DNA of 43,082 nt from Candidatus Auribacter fodinae. Its GTDB lineage: Bacteria; Auribacterota; Auribacteria; Auribacterales; Auribacteraceae. Below the pieces are notes generated by a model. The model saw only the letters and a program-made list of their open reading frames with translations, made no database searches and was not told where the DNA came from. Location of the stretch: assembly GCA_003599815.1 (NCBI GenBank), contig QZJZ01000067.1:1-43082 (forward strand). The letters run 5' to 3'. Positions 24,721-34,792 of this stretch are shown here, in pieces. A program made the position numbers and the translations under genes. Every line of letters begins with the position of its first letter. Within the stretch, counting starts at the first letter, position 1.

Positions 24721-25250
24721 TAGAATGATCTAAGCAGTTGCTGTTTGTCTTTATCTTTCTGTTCAGCGGTTTTGTCTTTTGGCGCTGAAGCCGCTGAAGC
24801 GTCCTTCTCTACCTTTTTAGCTGTGTCCTGAGGAGCAGAGGCAGGAGCGGCACTGCTTGTCTTCGCCGGTTGCGCGGCTGGAGTTTCCTGCCTGTTCGGG
24901 CTGACATCGGACTGGCCTATAAATGTAGCTCCTTCGCTGATAACCAGACGGCGTGCTTTGATGTCGCCATAGAGTTCAGCGCTGGCTTTCAATTCGATTT
25001 TGTCATCCGCAGTGATGTTGCCCCAGACTTTTCCGTCAATAATCACACTGCCGACTTTAATTTCAGCTTTAACTTCACCGCTCGCGCCGATCATCAGTGT
25101 ACCTTTGCTCTGCAGGTTTCCTTCGAATTTGCCGTTGATAATCAGTTTATTGCTGAATTCGAGAGAACCTTTAAACCTGGTATCATCACTGAGAATGGTT
25201 TCCTTATCCGGGCCTGAATAATCATCATAATTCTTTTCACGTTCAAACAT
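24720..25250 (-). CDS. Bactofilin (third in cluster)
   Basis: The 176-residue protein has a bactofilin beta-helix core at about residues 20-120. Short hydrophobic strand repeats are seen: DTRFKGSLEFSNKLIINGKF, LMIGASGEVKAEIKVGSVII and LYGDIKARRLVISEGATFIG. Residues about 121-176 form an Ala/Pro/Lys/Asp-rich low-complexity tail. Bactofilins polymerise into cytoskeletal filaments that usually lie on the inner membrane and shape or scaffold the cell wall. GGAG-like sequence precedes the ATG. The gene ends inside repeat copy A. Confidence 0.92.
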   Translation of the reverse strand: MFEREKNYDDYSGPDKETILSDDTRFKGSLEFSNKLIINGKFEGNLQSKGTLMIGASGEVKAEIKVGSVIIDGKVWGNITADDKIELKASAELYGDIKARRLVISEGATFIGQSDVSPNRQETPAAQPAKTSSAAPASAPQDTAKKVEKDASAASAPKDKTAEQKDKDKQQLLRSF

Positions 25251-25276
25251 GAGAAACTCCTTGTGTTGAGGTTTAT

Positions 25277-25906
25277 CTATTCTTCATTAATAATCATTTT
25301 TTTGGGGTCGACTTCCGATTGCCCGACAAACGCGGCTCCGTCAGAGACCGATACGCTCGGTGCGTAAAGTTCGCCGTGGAACAACGAACCGGGTTCGAGG
25401 CGTACCACCCGTTCGGCAATCATAACTCCTTTAAATTTGCCTTCAATGACCGCTTCACCGACATTGACAGTACCATGTACTTCACCGGTAGCGGTAATGA
25501 ACAGCGTTCCTTTAGTGTCAAGGTCGCCTCTGAAAAAGTTGTTTTTTTTGTAGTCCTGCAGGTTTATACGCTGTCCGCATTTTTTGCAGAAAGCAGATAT
25601 GGCTATAACAGGCACATCCTGCCATGTCTGGCATCCTGAACAACGTATTTTTTTAGAATCCTGCGTATAGTTTTCTTTTTCGTCCTGCTGATCGATTGTT
25701 GGCTGTTTGTGCTGATCGGCCGGTTTCTCCAATGCTTTCTTCACGTCGAATATTCTTTTGCAGTTTTTGCATAATGCTGATATCGCGCCTTCAGAAACAG
25801 TTTGCACAGCATGACATGACGGGCAGGGCACCTCTATGGTCGGTATAACCCGTTGTTTATTCTCTTTGTCTTTAGACAAAAAATTCTTAAGCGAAAATGA
25901 ACTCAT
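25277..25906 (-). CDS. Bactofilin with two N-terminal zinc ribbons
   Basis: The 209-residue protein begins with two zinc-ribbon modules. The first has C28, C31, C46 and C49, the second C89, C92, C107 and C110. Both have the spacing C-x2-C-x14-C-x2-C and share the phrase AISALCKNC / AISAFCKKC, so one arose by duplication of the other. A basic and polar linker separates them. From residue about 120 the bactofilin core follows (FFRGDLDTKGTLFITATGEV and on). It lies between two ordinary bactofilin genes and is probably co-transcribed. The zinc ribbons could bind protein or nucleic acid; the sequence does not say which. Confidence 0.9.
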   Translation of the reverse strand: MSSFSLKNFLSKDKENKQRVIPTIEVPCPSCHAVQTVSEGAISALCKNCKRIFDVKKALEKPADQHKQPTIDQQDEKENYTQDSKKIRCSGCQTWQDVPVIAISAFCKKCGQRINLQDYKKNNFFRGDLDTKGTLFITATGEVHGTVNVGEAVIEGKFKGVMIAERVVRLEPGSLFHGELYAPSVSVSDGAAFVGQSEVDPKKMIINEE

Positions 25907-25915
25907 AACGGCATC

Positions 25916-26371
25916 TTACTTGGTTTTTTTAGAGTTTATATTTGCTTTCCCGACGAATTTTACGCCGTCTTCCACTTTAATTCTGTTCGCATTTATGTCG
26001 CCGATGACTTGTGCCTGCGACAATAGTTCGACTTTCTCCTCAGCTTCAATTTTGCCTTTGAAATTACCGCGTACCGTCAGGCTTTTGGCATTGATGGTCG
26101 CGTCAACGGAAGCGCCTTTTTCCAGTAACAGTGTACCTGAACTTTTTATTGATCCCTTTACGCTTCCATATATTGTCAGTGATTCATTAAATTCTATTTC
26201 ACCGTCAAACTTTACATCGGATGTTATAACACTGCTGTTGGATTTACTGAACGAAGGTGTAGGCATGGCAACGGTTTCCTTCATGCTCGCATCATATGAT
26301 GATACTGGTGATGCAGATCTGTCGTCTTTTTCAACTGAGGCGTTGCTCAGCCTTTTTAGAATATTGCTCAT
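25916..26371 (-). CDS. Bactofilin (first in cluster)
   Basis: The protein has 151 residues. A disordered N-terminus of about 45 residues (Ser/Asp/Lys-rich) precedes the bactofilin core (KFDGEIEFNESLTIYGSVKG, GTLLLEKGASVDATINAKSL, FVGKANINSKK at the end). GGGAG lies 7 nt before the ATG. It is the promoter-proximal gene of the three, with 9 bp to the next start. Confidence 0.92.
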   Translation of the reverse strand: MSNILKRLSNASVEKDDRSASPVSSYDASMKETVAMPTPSFSKSNSSVITSDVKFDGEIEFNESLTIYGSVKGSIKSSGTLLLEKGASVDATINAKSLTVRGNFKGKIEAEEKVELLSQAQVIGDINANRIKVEDGVKFVGKANINSKKTK

Positions 26372-26443
26372 TTTAATCTCCCTTTTACTTTGATCCTATC
26401 TCAATACATATGTTAGTCATTTTTTTATATAGTATGGATTACA

Positions 26444-26472
26444 CTTTTATTATTTTATTATTGTACTGTCAA
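26444..26472 (-). promoter_or_regulatory. Probable promoter of the bactofilin cluster
   Basis: On the minus strand TTGACA (26472-26467) is followed after 17 bp by TAAAAG (26449-26444). The -35 is perfect but the -10 matches only four of six. It is the best candidate in the AT-rich 140-bp gap before the first bactofilin; the gap otherwise shows only the GGGAG ribosome binding site. Confidence 0.5.
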
Positions 26473-26511
26473 GCGTAAACCGGATTCTTAACCGGCAGAT
26501 GTTTATTAGCA

Positions 26512-28071
26512 TTATCTCAAAACGTTACAAATATTTCGTATAACATCTGTTGCCATCATGCTCCGCTGTCCGATGGACGTTACGGAATAATCTCCGGCTT
26601 TTCCATGAAAATATACGCCCGCACATGCCGCTTCCAGCGGTGTCATATCCTGCACCAGAAACGATCCTATCATGCCGGCAAGGACGTCTCCGGAACCTGC
26701 GGTTGCCAGTCCTGAATTACCGGTGGTGTTGATGAAAACCGGTACATTCGGGGCGGTTATCATTGAGTTGTGTCCTTTTAATACAGTTACCGCGCCGAAG
26801 CGGTTGGCGCATTCTCGCACTGCTTGCCGCCGGTCTTTCTGAACCTCATCCGTACTGCATTTAAGCAAACGGCCCATTTCTCCGGGATGCGGAGTCAATA
26901 TAACCGGAACCGCACATTTTGATAATGAGCACGTATCTGACATTGCCACCGCGTTAATTGCGTCGGCGTCGAGTATCACCGGATGAGGCGATGTTTTCAG
27001 AATTTCATGGACAAGCTCCGTCGTTGACGGATGACTTCCCAATCCCGGGCCGATCAGAGTAGCGTTAAACCTGCGCTGTTTGATTGCCGCCCGGATGAAT
27101 CCGATCGCTTCAGCTGATAGTGTTGCCGCTTCGGTTTCAGGTAACGGCAGCGTTATTGTTTCAGTTAGTACTGATTCAAATACCGTATTCAAGCTTGCCG
27201 GGCATCCGAGCGTTACCATTCCGCATCCTGTGCGGAACGCTGACTGAGCGGCCATGATACCCGCGCCGGTCATGCCTCTGGATCCCGCGATAATTAAAAG
27301 GTGCCCAAAGGTCATTTTATGTGCGTCAATAGGCCTTGGCGGCAATAACCGCTTCATCTCTCTGGGCTGAAGCCATTCGATATCTGAGCTGACGCTTTGT
27401 ATGGCTTCTTCGGGAAATCCGATATCCGCGACAATCAGTTTGCCCACATATTTTGGGCCGTCGTTTACCAGCAGTCCAATTTTTGGTAACCCGAATGTAA
27501 CAGTAACACTCGCTTTTATAGCCACGCTGGTAACAGAGCCTGTGGTTCCGTTTAATCCTGAGGGAATGTCTATTGAGAGTATCGGGCGTTTTATCCTGTT
27601 CAAAAACGCCATCGCTTCAGCCGCGAATCCATGCGGAGTCCCTTGAAACCCGGTGCCGAACAACCCGTCAATGATTAAACCCGCATTTTTACAAGCATTT
27701 TTTATTCCTGCCAGTTCGTCCGTGGTTGTTATGGTATGCAGGTATTCAGGAAAATCCTTTTCCATGCGTTTGTACTGTTTCAGCGCGTCTTCCGATAGTT
27801 TGTCCGGCGTGGACAAAAAGTACACATGTGTTTCTATATCAGGCATTTTTTTTAGTAAATGCCACGCGGTTACCATTGCGTCGCCGCCGTTATTGCCGTG
27901 CCATGCGAAAATGGCTATTTGTTCAGGCAGGCAGTAATGGTGGATAAATTTTATTGCTTTGCGCGCTACGATACGCCCGGCTTCTTCCATAAGCTGATGC
28001 CCCGGGATTCTGCACGTATCTATCGCATAGCGGTCGATTGAAGCCATTTGTTCAGAGTTGACTACTTTCAT
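26512..28071 (-). CDS. nnr: Bifunctional NAD(P)HX epimerase/dehydratase
   Basis: This 519-residue fusion repairs hydrated NADH and NADPH. The N-terminal YjeF_N epimerase domain (about 1-210) has [18 protein letters not shown] and [13 protein letters not shown]. The C-terminal ribokinase-like dehydratase (about 225-510) has [40 protein letters not shown] and [13 protein letters not shown]. Fusion in this order is typical of bacteria. It overlaps pdxJ by 4 nt and is the last gene in the long minus-strand run. A product-damage repair role is family knowledge. Confidence 0.95.
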   Translation of the reverse strand: MKVVNSEQMASIDRYAIDTCRIPGHQLMEEAGRIVARKAIKFIHHYCLPEQIAIFAWHGNNGGDAMVTAWHLLKKMPDIETHVYFLSTPDKLSEDALKQYKRMEKDFPEYLHTITTTDELAGIKNACKNAGLIIDGLFGTGFQGTPHGFAAEAMAFLNRIKRPILSIDIPSGLNGTTGSVTSVAIKASVTVTFGLPKIGLLVNDGPKYVGKLIVADIGFPEEAIQSVSSDIEWLQPREMKRLLPPRPIDAHKMTFGHLLIIAGSRGMTGAGIMAAQSAFRTGCGMVTLGCPASLNTVFESVLTETITLPLPETEAATLSAEAIGFIRAAIKQRRFNATLIGPGLGSHPSTTELVHEILKTSPHPVILDADAINAVAMSDTCSLSKCAVPVILTPHPGEMGRLLKCSTDEVQKDRRQAVRECANRFGAVTVLKGHNSMITAPNVPVFINTTGNSGLATAGSGDVLAGMIGSFLVQDMTPLEAACAGVYFHGKAGDYSVTSIGQRSMMATDVIRNICNVLR

Positions 28072-28793
28072 ACGCTTTCCCGCCGTAAAATGTCTTTCAT
28101 TTCCCTGACCGCTTCCGATAACCCGCTGAAAACAGCACGGCTTATTATGCTGTGCCCGATATTCAGTTCTTCAATATACGGAAGCTTACAGATTGCCTGT
28201 ACGTTTTTATAATTTAACCCATGCCCGGCATTAACCCGCAAACCGAGACGATGAGCGGTTTTTGCCGCCTGCGTTAATATTTCCAGTTCTTCAGCGGTAT
28301 CTTTTTCTGTTTGCGCGTTGGCGTATTTGCCTGTGTGAAACTCTATAAATTCAGCCCCGCATTCCGCGGACGCTTTCATCTGTGCGGGATCGGGATCGAT
28401 GAATAAGCTGGTTACAATCCCGTTTTTCCTGAATCGCTGAACCGATTTCGCGATCGCGTCAGCGTGGGCGGCCACATCGAGCCCTCCTTCAGTTGTTATC
28501 TCTTCCCGTTTTTCCGGTACCAGTGTTACCTGATCCGGCCGGATATCAAGCGCTATTGCGATGATAGACTCCTCGTTCGCCATTTCCAAGTTCAGTTTCG
28601 TCTGCACTGTCTGGCGCAGTATTCGTACATCCCTGTCCTGAATATGGCGCCGGTCTTCGCGCAGATGAACGGTAATGCAATCCGCACCAGCCAGTTCAGC
28701 TATGGCGGCGCCCCATACCGGGTCAGGCTCATATGTACGCCGAGCTTGGCGTATGGTTGCAATATGGTCAATATTAACACCTAATGTTACCAT
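28068..28793 (-). CDS. pdxJ: Pyridoxine 5'-phosphate synthase
   Basis: The 241-residue TIM-barrel enzyme joins aminoacetone phosphate and 1-deoxyxylulose 5-phosphate in DXP-dependent PLP synthesis. [63 protein letters not shown] and [13 protein letters not shown] are all family motifs. It implies the DXP-dependent B6 pathway. The start overlaps the ybbR stop (TAATG), and the end overlaps nnr by 4 nt, so translation is coupled. Confidence 0.97.
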   Translation of the reverse strand: MVTLGVNIDHIATIRQARRTYEPDPVWGAAIAELAGADCITVHLREDRRHIQDRDVRILRQTVQTKLNLEMANEESIIAIALDIRPDQVTLVPEKREEITTEGGLDVAAHADAIAKSVQRFRKNGIVTSLFIDPDPAQMKASAECGAEFIEFHTGKYANAQTEKDTAEELEILTQAAKTAHRLGLRVNAGHGLNYKNVQAICKLPYIEELNIGHSIISRAVFSGLSEAVREMKDILRRESV

Positions 28794-29752
28794 TAGAAAG
28801 ACTCCTTTTTTTTGACCTCGATGGTGACTTCAAGGTTCGAAGGCGTGATGGTTGTTATCCTAACCCCTTCGCGGGTAAATTTGTCCGGCAGGATACCGGA
28901 TAAGGGCAGGTCATAGACCCCCGGTTCAAGATTGGTTATATCGAAAAACAGCTTAACATCCGTGCCGTTGAGTTTGTTGAGCAGTTCGGGTTTGCCTCGC
29001 ACAATGACTTCAGCTTCATACACGGATATGATCACGTCATAAGGTATTTTTACCATTTCCAGCATCCGAATCGGGATGTTGGAAAATGTTCTGGTGGCTG
29101 TTTCTTCTGCTATACGGATAGTAACTTCAACATGTTTATCTTCATTCAGAGGTTTGTGAGGGAGAAATTCCTGAAGGCTTACATCCGTAAACCGTTTTGT
29201 GCCAATAAGCCCGTTAATGGTGATCGGCTCGGTGTTGATGGTGTCTATGGAACTGATCATTTGCTCCGGCCCCCGCAATTTTATGACGGATGGGTTGACG
29301 CGGTGCGTGTCCAGTTCAACAAATCCCGGAGCTGGTTTGCCGCGTGTCACCACAATAACGGTAAAATCCTTTTCAATAATCCGGTCAATCTTCAAATTCA
29401 GGCGCGGGGGAAAAATGTTTTCTATCATGACTGAACTGGGTATGGAAATAGATATGTCCTGCACGGGAATAATATGGTTGCCCGGTTGGGTTTCAGGGCC
29501 AAGCTCCTTGAAACAGCGGATACTTTCTTCAGTAATGGTATCTATAACTCCCGCAGGGCCTTTTAACGTGAGGGTAATAGTGTTTGCCGACCGGTTAAGC
29601 TGAATCAGGTTTTCCGGCAGTTTGATATCAACCGGAATGGTAAATGTCTCGGTTTTACTGACGAGGTCATTCAGGTAGAACCATGTGACTGTTGCCAGTA
29701 TGATGGCAATCAATTTTAAGAGCGTATTTTTTAAAAACCAGTGTTTTCCCAT
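28793..29752 (-). CDS. YbbR/CdaR-like protein
   Basis: The protein has 319 residues. A single membrane helix at about residues 8-28 ([20 protein letters not shown]) is followed by a region outside the membrane made of YbbR-type repeats; each repeat has a proline-rich beta-sandwich pattern such as [16 protein letters not shown] and [20 protein letters not shown]. CdaR binds and modulates the adjacent diadenylate cyclase in Firmicutes. It lies 4 bp after cdaA, so the role is likely conserved. Confidence 0.88.
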   Translation of the reverse strand: MGKHWFLKNTLLKLIAIILATVTWFYLNDLVSKTETFTIPVDIKLPENLIQLNRSANTITLTLKGPAGVIDTITEESIRCFKELGPETQPGNHIIPVQDISISIPSSVMIENIFPPRLNLKIDRIIEKDFTVIVVTRGKPAPGFVELDTHRVNPSVIKLRGPEQMISSIDTINTEPITINGLIGTKRFTDVSLQEFLPHKPLNEDKHVEVTIRIAEETATRTFSNIPIRMLEMVKIPYDVIISVYEAEVIVRGKPELLNKLNGTDVKLFFDITNLEPGVYDLPLSGILPDKFTREGVRITTITPSNLEVTIEVKKKESF

Positions 29753-29756
29753 AAGT

Positions 29757-30554
29757 CTACTTTATTTTTTGTGAATGCACATAAATACTTCGTAATGAAG
29801 CGATAATTTTTTCAGGGCCGACGTCGCGTATCAAGTTGCCGTTTTCCGCCAGAGAGACAGTTCCTGTTTCTTCGGAAATAACAATGACGAGGGAATCGGT
29901 CTCTTCCGTAATGCCTACAGCCGCGCGGTGACGGGTACCGAGCGACTTGCTGATCTGATGAAACTGAGATAACGGCAATAAACATGATGAGGCCGATATC
30001 CTGTCTCTCTCAATAATCACGGCTCCGTCGTGCAGTGGGCTTGTCGGCATGAAAATGGAGCATATAAGTTCTTTACTGATCATAGCATCCAGCGGGACGC
30101 CGGTACTTATATAATTTTTCAGTCCGATTTCCCGTTCAAAGACTAAAATAGCGCCGATTTTTCGATCAGCCATGCTGGTAACCGCTTCCGATATGATGTC
30201 CGGGATTTTTGTGTCCGAAAACAACGAAACCAGAAACGGGCTTCTTCCCAGCCGTGCAAGACCACGCCGGAGCTCGGATTGAAAGATGATTATAATCGAT
30301 AAAATGGCTATCGGGGTGAACATGGTGAGAAGCCAGTTCAGCACCGTGAGGTTCAGCTTATTCGAGAAAAACGATAGAAAAATCAGCATGGCAAGCCCTT
30401 TAAGCACCTGTACCGCGCGAGTCCCTTTGATAAAAAGGAGTATATAATAGATAAAAAGCGCGAGTATGGTTATTTCAAGAACCGCTCGCCAGTTCTCGCT
30501 CATGAAAGCGCGCACGTAGGGAAGTAGTTTATCGTAACTAACCCATGACCACAC
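29757..30554 (-). CDS. cdaA: Diadenylate cyclase (c-di-AMP synthase), membrane type
   Basis: This 265-residue enzyme makes cyclic di-AMP from two ATP. Three membrane helices span about residues 25-92. The DAC domain follows, with the active-site DGA at 176-178 (SPLHDGAVII) and RHR at 208-210 (GTRHRAAVG). The start is GTG at 30554 and overlaps folP by 17 nt. The pair with YbbR and the neighbourhood of folP are typical. c-di-AMP usually controls potassium and osmolyte transport and wall homeostasis. Confidence 0.96.
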   Translation of the reverse strand: MWSWVSYDKLLPYVRAFMSENWRAVLEITILALFIYYILLFIKGTRAVQVLKGLAMLIFLSFFSNKLNLTVLNWLLTMFTPIAILSIIIIFQSELRRGLARLGRSPFLVSLFSDTKIPDIISEAVTSMADRKIGAILVFEREIGLKNYISTGVPLDAMISKELICSIFMPTSPLHDGAVIIERDRISASSCLLPLSQFHQISKSLGTRHRAAVGITEETDSLVIVISEETGTVSLAENGNLIRDVGPEKIIASLRSIYVHSQKIK

Positions 30555-31392
30555 TGTCGCGTTTCCTTTCGTAAATGCGTGAAATCATTGAACTGACCAG
30601 TACCATCTCCCGCACATGGTGAACACGGATTATATCCGTGCCGGCGGCAGTAAGATAGGCTATAACCGCGGCTGTGCCCCAGACACGGTCGATTCCTTCG
30701 GCATTGAGTGTATGCCCGATAAAACTTTTTTGTGACGGCCCGATTAAAAGAGGCAGTTTAAAGCGCTGTTTAAAATAATCGCAGTGAGCTATTATATCCA
30801 GATTGTTCTCTACAGTTTTACCAAATCCGATGCCTGGATCAAGTATAATTTTATTACGGGATATACCCTGTTTTTCCAGATATGCTATCCGTTGATCAAA
30901 AAAAGAGCTTATTTCGTCAATAATCCATCCTGTGTAATGCGGGTTATCCTGCATATTCTGCGGCGTGCCCTGCATATGCATGACAACCACATCCGCCTGA
31001 TACTCTTTTGCGACTGAAACCATTCGCGTATCAAACCGCATGCCTGAAATGTCGTTTATGATTGATGCGCCTGCGGCAAGCGCTTCTTCTGCAACAACCG
31101 CTTTGGTCGTATCAATGGAAATGGTGACGTCATGCCGCCCCGCTATTTCCTTGATGACCGGAATAACCCGCGAGCATTCTGTCTGAGCGTCAACCGGTTC
31201 AGCGCCCGGGCGTGATGATTCGCCGCCGACATCAATGATTTTCGCTCCGTATTCTGCCATTTCCTGAGCGTGTTTTACCGCGGCGGCAATATCGGTATAT
31301 TCGCCTCCGTCATAAAAAGAATCCGGTGTGACATTCAGGATTCCCATAATCAGCGGTGTATTACTCTTTGAAAAAAAAGCGGATTCCGTCAT
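30538..31392 (-). CDS. folP: Dihydropteroate synthase
   Basis: The 284-residue TIM-barrel enzyme condenses p-aminobenzoate with dihydropterin pyrophosphate. MGILNVTPDSFYDGG, IIDVGGESSRPGAEP, SIDTTKAVVAEEAL, IINDISG, VVMHMQGTPQNMQ, KIILDPGIGFGKT and the C-terminal RVHHV are all present, so the enzyme looks complete. AAAGGG lies before the ATG within the end of ftsH. It is the sulfonamide target; no unusual residue was noticed. Confidence 0.97.
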   Translation of the reverse strand: MTESAFFSKSNTPLIMGILNVTPDSFYDGGEYTDIAAAVKHAQEMAEYGAKIIDVGGESSRPGAEPVDAQTECSRVIPVIKEIAGRHDVTISIDTTKAVVAEEALAAGASIINDISGMRFDTRMVSVAKEYQADVVVMHMQGTPQNMQDNPHYTGWIIDEISSFFDQRIAYLEKQGISRNKIILDPGIGFGKTVENNLDIIAHCDYFKQRFKLPLLIGPSQKSFIGHTLNAEGIDRVWGTAAVIAYLTAAGTDIIRVHHVREMVLVSSMISRIYERKRDSVVMG

Positions 31393-31395
31393 CAG

Positions 31396-33249
31396 TTATC
31401 CCTTTGCCGCCGGAAGAGATTGCGTAATCAGTTCTTTCACTTTTTCAGCATCAAGCACTTCCTGTTTCAATAGTTCCGTTGCCAGCGATATGAGCGTTTC
31501 TTTATTCCGGGCGATTAAATTAAGCGCTTTTGTATGGCAATCGGCAATGATATCCTTGATTTCCGCATCGATTGCCGCCGCTGTTTGTTCACTGAAATCA
31601 GGAGAACAACCTTGGACAGAGGCTGTATTCCCCTCAGAGCGTGTATAACGCACCGGGCCGAGATTCGCGCTCATGCCCCATTCGCATACCATGAGCCGCG
31701 CCAGTTCAGTGGCTCGTTTGATATCGTTGTGAGCGCCTGTCGAGCAATCGCTGAAAGCTAATTCTTCTGCCGCCCTGCCTGACATCAATAGGGTTATCTC
31801 AGCCAATATCTGCTTGCGGGTAACCATTTGCCGGTCTGAAGCGGGGATATGCAGTGTTGAACCCAGCATATGCTGTCCTCTCGGTATAATGGTGACTTTG
31901 TGGAGCTGTGTCGCGTCGGGAAGAAAATGAGTTGCCAGAGCGTGCCCTGCTTCATGATAGGCGGCTATGGTTCGGTCTGCCTCATTCATAACCCTGCTTT
32001 TTCGCTCTCTTCCCCATGTGACTTTATCACGGGATTCCTCGAAATCTTTCATGGTCACTGAAGATTGATTATTTCGAGCGGCAAGCAATGCGGCTTCGTT
32101 TACAAGGTTTGCCAGTTCCGCACCGGAGAAGCCGGGGGTGATTCTGGCTATCTGATCCAGCCTGACGTTTGTGTCGAGTATTATTCTGCGGGTATGAACT
32201 TTCAGTATGGCTTCACGCCCGTTAATGTCAGGTAAGTCAAGTATTACCTGCCGGTCAAACCTGCCAGGGCGGAGCAGGGCAGGGTCAAGAATGTCAGGAC
32301 GGTTAGTGGCGGCAAGCAAAATGATTCCTTCCTGTGTATTGAACCCGTCGAGTTCAACCAGCAGGGCGTTCAGTGTTTGTTCACGTTCGTCGTGTGTGGA
32401 TGCTGTGCTGGTGCCGCGAAACCTGCCGACCGCATCTATCTCATCCAGAAAAATGATGCATGGCGCGTGACGGCTTGCCTGCTTGAACAGGTCGCGTACC
32501 CGTGAGGCGCCGACACCGGCAAACATTTCCACAAAATCCGATCCGCTGATACTGAAGAACGGTACATTCGCCTCGCCGGCGATCGCTTTGGCAAGTAAAG
32601 TTTTTCCTGTGCCCGGAGGGCCGATCAGCAAAGCCCCTTTTGGGATTTTTCCGCCAAGTTTCTGAAACTGTTTCGGTTTTTTCAGGAACTGGATAATTTC
32701 TCGAAGTTCTTCTTTTGCTTCAGGAATACCGGCGACACTATGAAACGTTATGTTGGAGTCGTTTGAATTCAGCCATCTTCTGGCTCGGATTTTACCGAAT
32801 CGAACAGCTCCGTGCAGAGGTGTCCGTACGTGTTGCGACTGCATAAGAACGGCAAAAATAATCACCAGTACAATTGGGAGGGTCATCATCATCGCGTTAG
32901 AAATCACTGCCGAGGATTGCCCTATCCTGAAATTTTTGACATGGGTTCTCAACGCGTTAAGAAGCTGGTCGTCATGGATTGGAACATTGAGCGTGAACGG
33001 GCTCCCGTTTTTGTGCCCGTCAATGTACACCCCTTTGATCTTGTTTCCATCCAGAGTGGCACGGTTTATTTTTCCTGACACCAGTTCATTGTAAAATTCG
33101 GGGTATGAAGGGAGCGATATCCGCGATTTCTGTTCTTCCCACAGTTTGAACACCATTATGGCAAAGATAACGATAAGCCCCCATATCAGAACTGATCGCT
33201 GAGGTCGCTGAAGATATCTTCTGTTGCTGTTTTTTACCCGTTGTAACAT
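31396..33249 (-). CDS. ftsH: ATP-dependent zinc metalloprotease FtsH
   Basis: From ATG 33249 the protein has 617 residues. Two membrane helices flank a short outer domain ([17 protein letters not shown] and [20 protein letters not shown]). The AAA domain has [22 protein letters not shown] and the second region of homology [20 protein letters not shown]. The protease has [14 protein letters not shown] (HEAGH) and the third zinc ligand aspartate in NDIKRAT. An in-frame TTG at 33315 would extend it, but lies upstream of the promoter -10 at 33294-33299. FtsH degrades misfolded membrane proteins. Confidence 0.96.
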   Translation of the reverse strand: MLQRVKNSNRRYLQRPQRSVLIWGLIVIFAIMVFKLWEEQKSRISLPSYPEFYNELVSGKINRATLDGNKIKGVYIDGHKNGSPFTLNVPIHDDQLLNALRTHVKNFRIGQSSAVISNAMMMTLPIVLVIIFAVLMQSQHVRTPLHGAVRFGKIRARRWLNSNDSNITFHSVAGIPEAKEELREIIQFLKKPKQFQKLGGKIPKGALLIGPPGTGKTLLAKAIAGEANVPFFSISGSDFVEMFAGVGASRVRDLFKQASRHAPCIIFLDEIDAVGRFRGTSTASTHDEREQTLNALLVELDGFNTQEGIILLAATNRPDILDPALLRPGRFDRQVILDLPDINGREAILKVHTRRIILDTNVRLDQIARITPGFSGAELANLVNEAALLAARNNQSSVTMKDFEESRDKVTWGRERKSRVMNEADRTIAAYHEAGHALATHFLPDATQLHKVTIIPRGQHMLGSTLHIPASDRQMVTRKQILAEITLLMSGRAAEELAFSDCSTGAHNDIKRATELARLMVCEWGMSANLGPVRYTRSEGNTASVQGCSPDFSEQTAAAIDAEIKDIIADCHTKALNLIARNKETLISLATELLKQEVLDAEKVKELITQSLPAAKG

Positions 33250-33293
33250 AATGTGATCTTCTGGCCGGTGAATATTATGAGTAACAAAAAAAC

Positions 33294-33322
33294 AGTATAC
33301 TACGTTCGAGCTCAAATAACAA
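33294..33322 (-). promoter_or_regulatory. Probable internal promoter for ftsH
   Basis: On the minus strand TTGTTA (33322-33317) is followed after 17 bp by TATACT (33299-33294). The predicted start is near 33287, leaving a leader of about 38 nt before ATG 33249. It would let ftsH and the genes behind it be expressed apart from tilS. Confidence 0.5.
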
Positions 33323-33333
33323 CTCTTTTCACC

Positions 33334-34791
33334 CTAAAAAACGGCTTGTAGTGTAAGTTCAAATTTTACAATGAAAGTTTTATTAAACCGTTGATTTAGA
33401 TTTTTGTCGGTAATGCCTACAGCCCATACGATTTCGTCGCCGGTTGTTAAAACCGGAATTATATTTCTCAGGAGAACCGGAATCCGGCTGTCTATAAAAA
33501 GGTCTTTCAGTTTTTTTGTCCCGAACGATAACTGTATGCGGTCACCAGCGTTACGGTTTCGCGCCCTTAAATTGCTATCCTCAGGAACCCGAACCAGTGA
33601 GGTAATCGTTGTTTTACCTGATATAAAGAATGATTTCCAGAAGTCGTTATTTAGTATGGACGCAGTATCATGCGGGTTGTCCGGTCCGCTGATAGTGATT
33701 GTGCAGAAGGGTGAAAATGTAAATGGTGCAGGTGTATCAATAATGGTTTCAAAGCCGCCCGGATTGAAAAAACGATTAAGTGTCGAACTATGCAGAACAG
33801 CTGTAAGTAACCGATCTGATACTACCCGCATTCCAGCAGGAAATTCTATTACTTTGCACTCATTTTGCCGGATTGCCCGAACCGCATCCATTGTATGCGA
33901 ATAGGCAGGGCGTAGTGGTGTATCGCTTATATTGAACAATGCCTGATGGAGAATATCTCCGAGCACCGCGTCATTCAACTCCATTAACTTTGCTCTGTCA
34001 AAAAAAATCATATACGCCCGTTCAGAGAGAAGGCAGTCGTTATATGCTTTTTGCGTATGGTCCGTCATACATTCAGACTGTTTCTGCATCAGGTCAAGAG
34101 TATGTATGAATGTGTCGTTAAATGAGGAATTGTATGATTCGTTCAGTAATGGTATCAGGTTGTGCCTGATCCGGTTGCGCAGGTAATCATGTGATGTGTT
34201 TGAAGAATCGATCCTGTACGGAATGGAGTTTCGTTCAAGGCATGAAAGGATATCTTTTTTCCAGCACGGGAGAAGCGGGCGAACCAGTTTCAGATTATTC
34301 AGTTCACTCACCGTACGCAACCCTGTCAGGCCTTTGAGCGATGTGCCGTTAATTAACCGCATCAGAGCGGTTTCTATGCGGTCGTCAGCGGTGTGGGCGG
34401 TCATAATCATGGTGGACCCGGTTTGTCGTGCGGCTTGTGCAAACACTTCGTACCGTACTGAACGGGCCGCCATCTCTATGGACACCTTATTCTTAGACGC
34501 GATGGACTGTATATCTTCCTGTATTATTGTGCACGGCACATTGTGTTCTTCACACAGCGCGAGAACAAACTGTTCGTCAAGGCCGCTCTCTGCGCCGCGA
34601 AGCATATGATTAATGTGTACCACGTTAATGTTAAGATGAATGTCCGTTTGCATCCGGAACAGCAGATGAAAAAGAAACACGGAATCAGGGCCTCCTGAAA
34701 GGCCGAGCAGAATAATGTCACCTGAAGAAATTAAACCATTGTTCAGTAATGATCTGTTTAGCTGTTCGATATATGGGTCGTGTGTGATCAT
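33334..34791 (-). CDS. tilS: tRNA(Ile)-lysidine synthase
   Basis: This 485-residue enzyme converts C34 of the CAU-anticodon tRNA(Ile) to lysidine, so it reads AUA. The PP-loop is LGLSGGPDSVFLFHLL. The catalytic region includes VVHINHMLRGAESGLDEQFV and MTAHTADDRIETALMRL, and the C-terminal domain has GDRIQLSFGTKKLKDLFIDS then RIPVLLRN, the TilS C-terminal domain. It lies 1 bp after the transporter gene, before ftsH, a common tilS-ftsH pairing. Confidence 0.95.
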   Translation of the reverse strand: MITHDPYIEQLNRSLLNNGLISSGDIILLGLSGGPDSVFLFHLLFRMQTDIHLNINVVHINHMLRGAESGLDEQFVLALCEEHNVPCTIIQEDIQSIASKNKVSIEMAARSVRYEVFAQAARQTGSTMIMTAHTADDRIETALMRLINGTSLKGLTGLRTVSELNNLKLVRPLLPCWKKDILSCLERNSIPYRIDSSNTSHDYLRNRIRHNLIPLLNESYNSSFNDTFIHTLDLMQKQSECMTDHTQKAYNDCLLSERAYMIFFDRAKLMELNDAVLGDILHQALFNISDTPLRPAYSHTMDAVRAIRQNECKVIEFPAGMRVVSDRLLTAVLHSSTLNRFFNPGGFETIIDTPAPFTFSPFCTITISGPDNPHDTASILNNDFWKSFFISGKTTITSLVRVPEDSNLRARNRNAGDRIQLSFGTKKLKDLFIDSRIPVLLRNIIPVLTTGDEIVWAVGITDKNLNQRFNKTFIVKFELTLQAVF

Positions 34792-34792
34792 A

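Noticed and set aside
26480-26511. Terminator after nnr
   Set aside because: The two CCGG blocks (in ACCGG-attctta-ACCGG form) pair for only 4 bp and lack a T tract, so I do not call it.
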